Shown here: one piece after another, positions 34,819-42,793 of the stretch | How positions within the stretch are numbered: the first letter of the stretch is position 1 | Layout of the letters: every line of letters starts with the position of its first letter | Source: Streptomyces vinaceus | GTDB taxonomy: Bacteria > Actinomycetota > Actinomycetes > Streptomycetales > Streptomycetaceae | Length of the DNA: 64,000 bases | NCBI RefSeq assembly: GCF_008704935.1 | Contig: NZ_CP023692.1 | Location: 5,423,001 to 5,487,000 of the forward strand | Direction of reading: 5' to 3' | Notes under the pieces: generated by a model | The model's input: the letters and a program-made list of their open reading frames with translations, nothing else | What the model was told of the DNA's origin: nothing | Database searches by the model: none | Program-made: the position numbers and the translations under genes

Positions 34819-35880
34819 ATGAACCTTGCCTATATCCCCAGCCCCTCGACCGGCGTGGTCCATCTCGGACCGATCCCGCTGCGCGGCTACGCGTTCTGCA
34901 TCATCATCGGCGTCTTCGTCGCCGTCTGGCTCGGCAACAAGCGGTGGATCGCGCGCGGCGGAAAGCCCGGCACGGTCGCGGACATCGCCGTGTGGGCCGT
35001 GCCGTTCGGCCTGGTCGGCGGTCGCCTCTACCACGTGATCACCGACTACCAGCTGTACTTCGGCGAGGGCCGCAACTGGGTCGACGCCTTCAAGATCTGG
35101 GAGGGCGGCCTCGGCATCTGGGGCGCGATCGCGCTGGGCGCGGTGGGCGCCTGGATCGGCTGTCGCCTGCGCGGCATCCCGCTGCCGGCCTGGGCCGACG
35201 CCCTGGCCCCCGGCATCGCGCTGGCCCAGGCCTGCGGCCGCTGGGGCAACTGGTTCAACCAGGAGCTGTACGGGCGGGCCACCGACCTGCCCTGGGCGGT
35301 CGAGATCAGCGACGGCCCCAACCGGCTCGCCGGGACCTACCACCCGACCTTCCTGTACGAGTCGCTGTGGTGCCTCGGCGTCGCCGCGCTCGTGATCTGG
35401 GCCGACCGCCGCTTCAAGCTCGGACACGGCCGGGCGTTCGCCCTGTACGTCGCCGCGTACTGCGTGGGCCGCGGCTGGATCGAGTACATGCGGGTCGACG
35501 AGGCCCACCACATCCTCGGTGTCCGGCTGAACGTGTGGACCTCGATCGTGGTCTTCATCCTGGCCGTGGTCTACCTCGTGCTGTCGGCGAAGCTGCGGCC
35601 GGGCCGCGAGGAGGTCGTGGAGCCGGACCGCGGGCCCGCGGCGTCCGACCCCGCGACCAAGGACGGGGCGCAGGACGGCGCCCAGCAGGACGGGGCGCAG
35701 GACGGCGCCGAGGACGTCGCCGCCGCGGCGAAGGACCCCGCGGACGGGGAATCCGGGCCGAAGACGGACGCCGGGGCCGGAGCCGGGAGCGACGCCAAGG
35801 CCGCGGACGCCTCCGCCGAGGCGACGGAGGACGCCGTGCCGGCGGACCCCGAGGCCCCGAAGACCGCCAAGAAGCTCTGA
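34819..35880 (+). CDS. lgt: Prolipoprotein diacylglyceryl transferase
   Basis: Attaches diacylglycerol to the lipobox Cys of exported lipoproteins, in the cytoplasmic membrane. The 353-residue protein has about seven membrane segments and the Lgt signature GRWGNWFNQELYG, with the conserved HPTFLYESLW. After the last helix (about residue 255) comes a ~95-residue acidic, Ala-rich cytoplasmic tail that is not part of the family core and includes a short repeat (DGAQDGAQ). ATG 34819. Confidence 0.95.
   Translation: MNLAYIPSPSTGVVHLGPIPLRGYAFCIIIGVFVAVWLGNKRWIARGGKPGTVADIAVWAVPFGLVGGRLYHVITDYQLYFGEGRNWVDAFKIWEGGLGIWGAIALGAVGAWIGCRLRGIPLPAWADALAPGIALAQACGRWGNWFNQELYGRATDLPWAVEISDGPNRLAGTYHPTFLYESLWCLGVAALVIWADRRFKLGHGRAFALYVAAYCVGRGWIEYMRVDEAHHILGVRLNVWTSIVVFILAVVYLVLSAKLRPGREEVVEPDRGPAASDPATKDGAQDGAQQDGAQDGAEDVAAAAKDPADGESGPKTDAGAGAGSDAKAADASAEATEDAVPADPEAPKTAKKL
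35661..35709 (+). repeat. 22-bp direct repeat in the lgt tail
   Basis: Positions 35661-35682 and 35688-35709 are identical over 22 bp and encode the duplicated DGAQDGA segment of the Lgt tail. Confidence 0.8.
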
Positions 35881-35898
35881 CCGGGCCTTACGGGCCAC

Positions 35899-35939
35899 AC
35901 GGGAGGGGCGCCGCGCACACCGCGCGGCGCCCCTCCCGT
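35899..35939. terminator. Bidirectional terminator between lgt and the ARH operon
   Basis: A perfect 18-bp stem (35899-35916 with 35922-35939) with a 5-base loop separates lgt (+) from the convergent CoA lyase gene (-). Confidence 0.85.
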
Positions 35940-35953
35940 CGTACGTGCGGGCG

Positions 35954-36775
35954 TCACGACAGGACGGGGGACTCCCGCCGGGCCAGGGCGACGACCCGTT
36001 CCGCGCCCGCCAGCACCGCCGGGTCCACGAAGCGGCCGTCCGGCAGGGCCACCGCTCCCGGGGTGCGACGGGCCGCCGCAACGATCTCCTCGGCGGCGGT
36101 GACCTCCGCCGGGCCGGGCAGGTAGGCCCGCTCGATCACCGGCAGCTGGCGCGGGTGGATCGCCGCCCGGCCGAGGAAACCCAGCGCCCGGCCGCGCGTA
36201 CAGGAGGCGGCCAGCGCCTCCAGGTCCCGGATGTCGGGGAAGACCGACTGCGCGGGCGGGGCCAGCCCCGCCGCCCGGGCGGCGATCACCACCCGCGAGC
36301 GCGGCCAGTCCAGCCCCGCCTCCGCGCTGATGCCCAGATCGGCCCCGAGGTCGGCCTCGCCGAGGGAGAGCCCGCGCAGGGCGGGGTGCGCGCGGGCGAT
36401 GTCGTACGCGCGCTCCACGCCCAGCGCCGACTCCAGCATGGCGTGGAGGGCCACCCCGCCGGTGCGGTCGGCCACCGCGGACACCTGCTCCGGGGCCGTG
36501 ATCTTCGGCAGCCGCAGCCCCGTAAGGCCGTGCAGCCCGGTCAGTGCGGTGAGGTCGGCGCCGGCCCAGGGGGAGTCCAGGGCGTTGACCCGGACGAACA
36601 CCGGGACCGGGGGCCGCTCGGCCAGCCGCTCCGCGGTGGCGGCGCGGGCGTACTCCTTGCGGGAGGCCGACACCGCGTCCTCCAGGTCGACGATGACGGC
36701 GTCGGCCCCCGAGCGCAGGGCCTTGTCGACCACCCCGGGGCGGTCGCCGGGTACGTAGAGCCAGGTCAGGATCAC
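35954..36775 (-). CDS. CitE-like HpcH/HpaI aldolase-family CoA ester lyase
   Basis: A 273-residue lyase of the citrate-lyase-beta-like group, which cleaves malyl-, citramalyl- or related 3-hydroxyacyl-CoA thioesters. The N-terminus LTWLYVPGDRPG, VIVDLEDAV, the substrate loop LPKITAPEQV and the Mg ligands in HAMLESALGV and LGEADLGADLG are present. The GTG start overlaps the CoA transferase stop by 4 bases. Together they form a familiar module: the transferase makes a CoA ester and the lyase splits it. Last gene of the seven-gene operon. Confidence 0.87.
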   Translation of the reverse strand: MILTWLYVPGDRPGVVDKALRSGADAVIVDLEDAVSASRKEYARAATAERLAERPPVPVFVRVNALDSPWAGADLTALTGLHGLTGLRLPKITAPEQVSAVADRTGGVALHAMLESALGVERAYDIARAHPALRGLSLGEADLGADLGISAEAGLDWPRSRVVIAARAAGLAPPAQSVFPDIRDLEALAASCTRGRALGFLGRAAIHPRQLPVIERAYLPGPAEVTAAEEIVAAARRTPGAVALPDGRFVDPAVLAGAERVVALARRESPVLS

Positions 36776-37968
36776 AGGGCCCCTTCCATCCGGAGTGCGC
36801 TGATCTCGGTCTCGGACAGCCCGAGTTCGGTGAGTACGGCGTCGGTGTCGGCGCCGTGCGGGCGGCCGGCCCAGCGGATCCCGCCGGGGGTCTCCGACAG
36901 CCGGAACAGGATGTTCTGCATCCGGATCGGGCCGAGCTCGGGGTCCTCGACCTCGGTGACGGTGTCCAGGGCCGCGAACTGCGGATCCGCCATCACGTCC
37001 CGTACGTCGTAGACCAGGGCCACGGCGGCCTCGGCCTCCTCGAAGGCGGCGACGACCTCCTCGGCCTTGTGGCGGCCGATCCAGCCCCCGACCGCCTCGT
37101 CGAGGACGGGCGCGTGGGCGGCCCGGCCGGAGCCGCTCGCGAACCAGGGCTCGGCGATCAGCTCGGGCCGCCCGACGAGCCGCATCACGCGCTCCGCGAT
37201 GGACTGGGCCGAGGTGGAGACCGCCAGCCATCGGCCGTCGGCGCTGCGGTAGGTGTTGCGGGGGGCGTTGTTGGTGGAGCGGTTGCCGGTGCGCGGCTGC
37301 ACGTAGCCGAGCTGGTCGTACCAGAGCGGATGCGGGCCCAGCACGGTCAGGATCGGCTCGATGATGGCCAGGTCCACCACCTGCCCGTGGCCGGTGCGCT
37401 CCCGCCCGGCGAGCGCGGTCATCACGGCGTAAGCGCAGGTCAGCGCGGCGATGGAGTCGGCGAGGCCGAAGGGCGGCAGGGTGGGCGGGCCGTCGGGCTC
37501 CCCGGTGATCGCGGCGAAGCCGCTCATCGCCTCCGCCAGGGTGCCGAAGCCGGGGCGGCGGGCGTACGGGCCCTGCTGGCCGAAGGCCGTGACACGGGCC
37601 AGGACCAGCCGCGGGTTGGCTGCGGACAGCTCGGGCCAGCCCAGGCCCCATTTCTCCAGGGTGCCCGGGCGGAAGTTCTCGACGACCACGTCGGCGCCGG
37701 CGGCCAGCCGCAGCAGGGTCTCGCGCCCGCCCGGGGTGGACAGGTCGAGGGTCATCGTCCGCTTGTTCCGGCCGAGCAGCTTCCACCACAGGCCGACGCC
37801 CTCCTTGGCGGGGCCGTGGCCGCGCGAGGGGTCGGGGCGCAGGGGGTGCTCCACCTTGACCACGTCGGCGCCGAAATCGCCGAGCAGGGTGGCGGCGAGC
37901 GGCCCGGCGAAGAGGGTCGCGAGGTCCAGCACCCGCACCCCGTCGAGGGGCCCGGCGGCGGGCGTCAC
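36772..37968 (-). CDS. Class III (CaiB/BaiF) CoA transferase
   Basis: A 398-residue family III CoA transferase: GVRVLDLATLFAGPLAATLLGDFGADVVKVE at the N-terminus, VVENFRPGTLEKWGLG, and the catalytic Asp in PFGLADSIAAL. These enzymes move CoA between carboxylic acids. Overlaps ribokinase upstream and the CitE-like lyase downstream by 4 bases each. The acid it activates is unknown. Confidence 0.92.
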   Translation of the reverse strand: MTPAAGPLDGVRVLDLATLFAGPLAATLLGDFGADVVKVEHPLRPDPSRGHGPAKEGVGLWWKLLGRNKRTMTLDLSTPGGRETLLRLAAGADVVVENFRPGTLEKWGLGWPELSAANPRLVLARVTAFGQQGPYARRPGFGTLAEAMSGFAAITGEPDGPPTLPPFGLADSIAALTCAYAVMTALAGRERTGHGQVVDLAIIEPILTVLGPHPLWYDQLGYVQPRTGNRSTNNAPRNTYRSADGRWLAVSTSAQSIAERVMRLVGRPELIAEPWFASGSGRAAHAPVLDEAVGGWIGRHKAEEVVAAFEEAEAAVALVYDVRDVMADPQFAALDTVTEVEDPELGPIRMQNILFRLSETPGGIRWAGRPHGADTDAVLTELGLSETEISALRMEGAL

Positions 37969-38900
37969 GAGGTGGCCCCCGGGTGGGGGCCGGCCGCGGG
38001 GAGGGGGCCGGCCGCGGCGAACGCGTCCGTCTCGGCCCGCGTCGGCATCGAGTCCTGGGCGCCGGGGCGCTGGACGGAGAGGGCGGCCGCCGCCGAGGCC
38101 CAGCGCAGCGCCTGCGGCATCGGGCGGCCCTCCCCGAGGGCCACCGCGAGTGCCCCGACGAAGGTGTCCCCGGCGGCGGTGGTGTCCACGGCCCGGACCC
38201 GGGGCGCGGGCACGGTCAGCGGCTCCTGCCCGCGGGCCGCGTACAGGACTCCGGCCGCGCCGAGGGTGACCACCACCTCCGGTACCTCGCGCAGCAGCGC
38301 CTCGGCGGCCCCCAGGGGGTCGGTGAAGCCGGTCAGCGCCGCCGCCTCGTGCTCGTTGGGCACCAGGAGGTCCACCAGCCCCAGCAGTTCGTGCGGCAGC
38401 ATGCGGGCGGGGGCCGGGGTGAGGACCGTGCGCACCCCCTGCGCGCGGGCGGCCGAGGCGCCCGCGAGGACGGCCTCCATGGGGAGTTCGAGCTGGAGCA
38501 GCAGGAGGTCGGCGGCGCCGATCCGCGCCGCGTCGCCCGCCTCCAGGCCGGTCACCCCGCCGTTGGCGCCGGGGATGACGATGATGCTGTTGCCGCCCTC
38601 GTCGTCGACGGTGATGTGCGCGGTGCCGCTGGCGCCCTCGACGGTGCGCAGGGCCGCCGTCTCGACCCCGGCGGCGGTGAGCGCGGAGCGCAGCCGTACG
38701 CCGAACTCGTCGGCGCCGACCGCGCCGATCATCACCACCTCCCCGCCGCTGCGGGCGGCGGCGACGGCCTGGTTGGCGCCCTTGCCGCCGGGGACGGTGC
38801 GGAACGCGCTGCCGGTGACGGTCTCCCCGAGGCGCGGGGCCTTGGGGACGTAGGCGACGAGGTCCATGTTGGTACTGCCGAGCACGGCGATGGCCGTCAT
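37965..38900 (-). CDS. rbsK: Ribokinase (PfkB family)
   Basis: A 311-residue PfkB-family sugar kinase, best matching ribokinase: GSTNMDLVAYVPKAPRLGET at the N-terminus, the GGKGANQAVAAAR sugar-binding element, LLVPNEHEAA, and the catalytic segment DTTAAGDTFVGAL. Expected to make ribose 5-phosphate. It lies within an operon of ADP-ribosylglycohydrolase-family genes, overlapping both neighbours by 4 bases, so its ribose probably comes from their products (inference). No ribose ABC transporter is nearby. Confidence 0.9.
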   Translation of the reverse strand: MTAIAVLGSTNMDLVAYVPKAPRLGETVTGSAFRTVPGGKGANQAVAAARSGGEVVMIGAVGADEFGVRLRSALTAAGVETAALRTVEGASGTAHITVDDEGGNSIIVIPGANGGVTGLEAGDAARIGAADLLLLQLELPMEAVLAGASAARAQGVRTVLTPAPARMLPHELLGLVDLLVPNEHEAAALTGFTDPLGAAEALLREVPEVVVTLGAAGVLYAARGQEPLTVPAPRVRAVDTTAAGDTFVGALAVALGEGRPMPQALRWASAAAALSVQRPGAQDSMPTRAETDAFAAAGPLPAAGPHPGATS

Positions 38901-40390
38901 GGGCGGGCTGCCTCCTGTGCGGTGAGCTGGGCGAGGGCGTCGAAGCCGATGCCGTCGAAGCCGGGGACGGTGGTGGCGAGGCGGTTCTTGAGCGGGGCGG
39001 ACCAGCGGTGCGGAACGCCCTCCGGGTCGACGAGGGCGGCCAGCGAGCCGGCGGTGGCGCCGTTGGAGTCGGTGTCCCAGCCGCCGGAGACCGCGCGGCA
39101 GACGGAGCGGGTGAAGTCCCCGTCGGCGTGGGTGAGGGCGGCGGCGATCAGGGCGGTGTTGGGGATCGCGTGGACCCAGTGGTAGTGGCCGTACCGCTCG
39201 TGGAGGTCGTCGACGACGCGGTCGAAGTCGGCGTGCCGCCGGGCCGCGCCGACGGCGTGGCGCACGGCCTCGGCCAGGCGCGAGCGGGGCGGTACGACGG
39301 CCAGCCCGGCCCGCAGCGCGCTGTGGACGTCGGCCCGGCCGCCGGCGGCCTCGGCGATCGCGGCGGCGGTGAACAGGGCGGCGTAGAGGCCGTTGCCGGT
39401 GTGGGTGAGGGCGGCGTCGCGGTACGCCTGGGCCGCCGCGGCGGCCGGGTCCCCGGGGTGGGTCCAGCCGTGCACGTCGGCCCGGATGAGGGCGCCGATC
39501 CACTCGCGGAAGGGGTTGTGGTGGGTGGCGGTGGCCGGGGGCTCCAACCCCTGGAGGAGGTTGCGGTAGGCGAGGCGCTCGGCGGTGAAGGTGCGGCCGG
39601 CGGGCAGCTCGTCCAGCCAGAGCCGGCCGACGTCGGCGGTGGTGAATCCTTTGCCGTGGCGCTGGAGCAGCCGGAGCCCGAGGAGGGGGTAGTTGAGATC
39701 GTCGTCCTCGGGCATGCCGTCGATGTTCTCAGCGAGGGAGGTGGCGGCGGAACGCCGGTTCCAGGGGTGCGCGGCCAGCAGCTCCGCGGGGACGCCGCGC
39801 CCGGTGAACCAGTCGCCCGGCGGCCAGTTCCCGGCGGCCCGGCCCAGCGCGCGGATCGCGTGCAGCGGCAGCTTCTCGACGGGCTTGCCGAGCAGGCACC
39901 CGACGGCCCGCCCCGTCCAGGCCGCCTCCAGCCGGCGGCACAGGTCCGCGTCGACCCCGGCCCGGGGCTCCGGCCGCGGAGGGTGGTCCGCCGGGCGGGG
40001 GCGCGTGGCGGCCGGGGCGGAGGAGGGCGGGGGCGCGGGCCAGGTCGCGGTGATCGCGGGCCAGGAGGACGGCTCCGCCGCGGCCGAGGGGACCGGCAGG
40101 GCCGCGAGTTCGTCCAGGAGGCGGACGGCCAGGGCGCGCAGTTCCGGCGGGGCCGGGGCCGGGGAGGCGCCGGCCCGGGCGGGCGCCGGGTGGCCGCCCG
40201 CCGCCGCCCAGGCCCGCGCCACCGGCCCGGCGTCCCGGCCGTCCTGGGCCGCCTGCCGCAGCTCGTGGCCGACCAGGTCCTCCGGCTGCGCCCAGGTCAG
40301 CCGTACGGTCCCGGCCCGGCCGGCGCCCGGGGCCCGCGCGGGCGCCGGCCCCGCGGGGGCGGCCGGGGCGGCGGGCGGCGCGGGGGTCAT
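38897..40390 (-). CDS. ADP-ribosylglycohydrolase-family protein D (PEDDD type)
   Basis: A 497-residue ARH/DraG-family protein. The first ~145 residues are Ala/Pro-rich with a short conserved-looking piece (LTWAQPEDLVGHELRQAA). The hydrolase domain follows: TGRAVGCLLGKPVEKLP takes the place of the usual GDALG, metal-site one reads GMPEDDDLNY, and metal-site two reads GGWDTDSNGATAGS. Both metal motifs keep their acidic residues, so it should be active, on a substrate different from that of classical ARH. Overlaps rbsK and the next ARH gene by 4 bases each. Confidence 0.88.
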   Translation of the reverse strand: MTPAPPAAPAAPAGPAPARAPGAGRAGTVRLTWAQPEDLVGHELRQAAQDGRDAGPVARAWAAAGGHPAPARAGASPAPAPPELRALAVRLLDELAALPVPSAAAEPSSWPAITATWPAPPPSSAPAATRPRPADHPPRPEPRAGVDADLCRRLEAAWTGRAVGCLLGKPVEKLPLHAIRALGRAAGNWPPGDWFTGRGVPAELLAAHPWNRRSAATSLAENIDGMPEDDDLNYPLLGLRLLQRHGKGFTTADVGRLWLDELPAGRTFTAERLAYRNLLQGLEPPATATHHNPFREWIGALIRADVHGWTHPGDPAAAAAQAYRDAALTHTGNGLYAALFTAAAIAEAAGGRADVHSALRAGLAVVPPRSRLAEAVRHAVGAARRHADFDRVVDDLHERYGHYHWVHAIPNTALIAAALTHADGDFTRSVCRAVSGGWDTDSNGATAGSLAALVDPEGVPHRWSAPLKNRLATTVPGFDGIGFDALAQLTAQEAARP

Positions 40391-41532
40391 CGGGGTCCGG
40401 CGATCGAGGTGAAGGCCGCCTCGTGGGCCCGGCGGCGGGCCCGGTCCCGCGCGAAGACCTCGCGGGCCACCGCCGCCAGGGCCGCCGCCGGGGCGTGCAG
40501 GTCCAGGCGACTGGCCTCGGCGACCTCCTTGGCCCAGGCGGGCGGGACCGCCCGGGCGCCCGCCAGGGCTCCGGAGATCGCCCCCGCCATCGTGGCGATG
40601 GAGTCACAGTCCCGGCCGTAGTTGACGGCGCCGAGCACCGAGCCCTCGTACGCCCCGTCGGAGACGACCAGCATGCCGAGCGCGACCGGCAGTTCCTCGA
40701 TCGCGTGGAGGCGGGAGGGGCGGCGGGCGCCGAGCGAGGGGGAGCGGTAGTCCGGGCCGACCGAGTCGTACGGGGCGACCGCCGCGCGCAGCGGGGCCAG
40801 TGCCGATTCGAAGTCCCGGTGGCGGGCGGCCACTTCGCACACCGCGGCGATCGCCTCCCGGGTGCCGTCCTTGGCCAGCTCCAGGGCGGTCTCCACCACC
40901 GAGGACGCCGTGGCCCCCGGCCGGCAGGCCGCCGCGACCGCGGCCGCGAAGACGCCCGCCGCCTCCCGCCCGTACGAGGACTGGTGCGCCCCGGCGATGT
41001 CCAGGGCCTCCGCGTACGCGCCCTCCGGATTTCCCGCGTTGACGATGCCGACCGGGGCCATGTACATCGCCGCCCCGCAGTTGACGATGTTGCCGCTGCC
41101 CGCCTCGCGGGGATCGACGTGCCCGTAGTGCAGGCGGCTCACGATCCACTTCTCCGCGAGGAAGATCCGCTGCAAGGGCAGGGCCCGCGCCTCCAGTTCG
41201 GGGATCCAGCGCGGGTTCGTCATCAGGTCGGGGACCAGGTGCTCGGCGACCGCGTACGCGTCCAGGTGGTCCCGTACGGCCTCGTAGACCCGTACCAGCG
41301 CGTGCGTCATGAGGGTGTCGTCGGTGACGTGGCCGTCGCCCTTGTGGTACGGCGCGAGGGGGCGGGCCGTACGCCAGTCCTCGTGCCAGGGGCCGACGAT
41401 GCCGTGCACGCGGCCGCCGTGCCGTTCCACGATCTGGTCCGGGGACCAGCCCTCGACCGGGCCGCCGAGCGCGTCGCCGACGGCGGCCCCGACGAGGCAG
41501 CCGGCCGCCCGGTCTTCGAGAGTGAGCGTCAT
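40387..41532 (-). CDS. ADP-ribosylglycohydrolase-family protein C
   Basis: A 381-residue ARH/DraG-family enzyme with all expected elements: AGCLVGAAVGDALGGPVEG at the N-terminus, metal-site one HVTDDTLMTHAL, and metal-site two GRDCDSIATMAGAISGAL. The family hydrolyses N-glycosidic ribose bonds with two Mg ions. Ends in a 4-base overlap with the following gene; starts 7 bp after the preceding one. Confidence 0.92.
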   Translation of the reverse strand: MTLTLEDRAAGCLVGAAVGDALGGPVEGWSPDQIVERHGGRVHGIVGPWHEDWRTARPLAPYHKGDGHVTDDTLMTHALVRVYEAVRDHLDAYAVAEHLVPDLMTNPRWIPELEARALPLQRIFLAEKWIVSRLHYGHVDPREAGSGNIVNCGAAMYMAPVGIVNAGNPEGAYAEALDIAGAHQSSYGREAAGVFAAAVAAACRPGATASSVVETALELAKDGTREAIAAVCEVAARHRDFESALAPLRAAVAPYDSVGPDYRSPSLGARRPSRLHAIEELPVALGMLVVSDGAYEGSVLGAVNYGRDCDSIATMAGAISGALAGARAVPPAWAKEVAEASRLDLHAPAAALAAVAREVFARDRARRRAHEAAFTSIAGPR

Positions 41533-41539
41533 GTCCGAA

Positions 41540-42793
41540 TCATCCCTTGGGTGAGGTGAGTTCCGTACGAGCGAGCAGCGCGGCGAGTTCGACGAGGTCG
41601 GTGCCGGCGAGGCGGGGGAGGGAGCAGCCGGAGAGGGTGCGGCAGGCCTCGCGCCAGGCGGCGGGGATCGAGTCGCCGCCGCCGAGGGCGCCGGTGAGCG
41701 CGCCGGCGAGGGCGGGGGCGGAGTCCGCGACGCGGGACAGGCAGGCGGCGGCCGGTACGGCCTCGGCGGCGCGGCCGCGGGCCGCGGTGGCGAGGGCGAG
41801 GGCCACGGGGACGGTCTCGGCGGCCGCGATCCCGTAGCTGTAGACGTGGTCCACGATCTCGTGTTCGAGGGTGGGGACGATGGCGAAGGCGCCGCCCTCG
41901 GCGTGGAGGCGGGCGAGCTTGACGGCGTGGCGGGCGTTGCGGCCGATCTCGGTGGCCTCGGGGAGCTCGCCGAGGGCGGCGTCGACCGCGGTGTCGGTGT
42001 CCGCGCCGGCGAGGGCGGCCGCGATGGCGGCGGCCATCGCGCGGGCGCCGTGGACCCCGTCGCCGTCCTGGGTGTAGCGGGCGTCGAACTCGGCGAGGTC
42101 GGCGGCGGCGGCCGGGTCGCCGGGGTGGACGACGGCGAGGACGCAGGCGCGCACGCAGGCGGCGTCGTCGAAGTAGTGCGGGTTGTCGTGGCCGGTCGCG
42201 GGTGGGCGCAGGCCGGCGGCGAGGTTGCCGAGGCCGGCCCGTACGGAGATCCGGGCGCGCAGCGGCAGTACGGCGGACTCCACCTCGGGGGCCCGCTCGG
42301 CCGCCGCGGCGATCTCGCTGGCCAGGGCGTTCCACGCGAGGTCGATGGCGGCCCGCATGCGGCGGGACCGGCTGAGGTCGCTGAGCAGCGCGCCGGCCGC
42401 GGTGAGCACCGATTCCGCTGCGAAGGCGGCCCATTCCGCGTCGTCGGAGGGGCCGAGGCGCAGGGGTTCCGGGGGCTGGTTGAGGGCGATGGGGACGGGG
42501 AGGGTGGTGGTCTGGTTGTGCTCGGCGAAGGTGTCGAGCTCGCGGGTGAGGCGGCGGGTCCACTCGGGCATGCGGCTGGCGCGGTGGCGGGCGGCGGGCC
42601 ACCCGGCGGCGTCGCCCGCGGCGAGCCCGAGCAGCAGCCCTTCGATCCGCCGCACGTCGGTGGGGGGACGCGCGGCCCCCGCGTCAGGGAGGGGATCGAG
42701 GGCCGTCGGGGCCTGCGCGGCGGCGGTGCGCACCGCCGGGCCCGGCGCGGCGTCGACCGCCGGCGGGTTCGGGGGGACGGCGGGGGGCGTCAT
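41540..42793 (-). CDS. ADP-ribosylglycohydrolase-family protein B with degenerate metal site
   Basis: A 417-residue ARH-family paralogue after a Pro/Ala-rich N-terminus (~45 residues). The start IEGLLLGLAAGDAAGWPAA is family-like. Metal-site one reads PSDDAEW in place of TDDT, and metal-site two reads RVADSAPALAGALTGAL, where the usual GxDxDT has lost its first Asp. It may be a non-catalytic subunit or have a changed chemistry. The ATG overlaps the stop of the upstream ARH gene by 4 bases. Confidence 0.85.
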   Translation of the reverse strand: MTPPAVPPNPPAVDAAPGPAVRTAAAQAPTALDPLPDAGAARPPTDVRRIEGLLLGLAAGDAAGWPAARHRASRMPEWTRRLTRELDTFAEHNQTTTLPVPIALNQPPEPLRLGPSDDAEWAAFAAESVLTAAGALLSDLSRSRRMRAAIDLAWNALASEIAAAAERAPEVESAVLPLRARISVRAGLGNLAAGLRPPATGHDNPHYFDDAACVRACVLAVVHPGDPAAAADLAEFDARYTQDGDGVHGARAMAAAIAAALAGADTDTAVDAALGELPEATEIGRNARHAVKLARLHAEGGAFAIVPTLEHEIVDHVYSYGIAAAETVPVALALATAARGRAAEAVPAAACLSRVADSAPALAGALTGALGGGDSIPAAWREACRTLSGCSLPRLAGTDLVELAALLARTELTSPKG

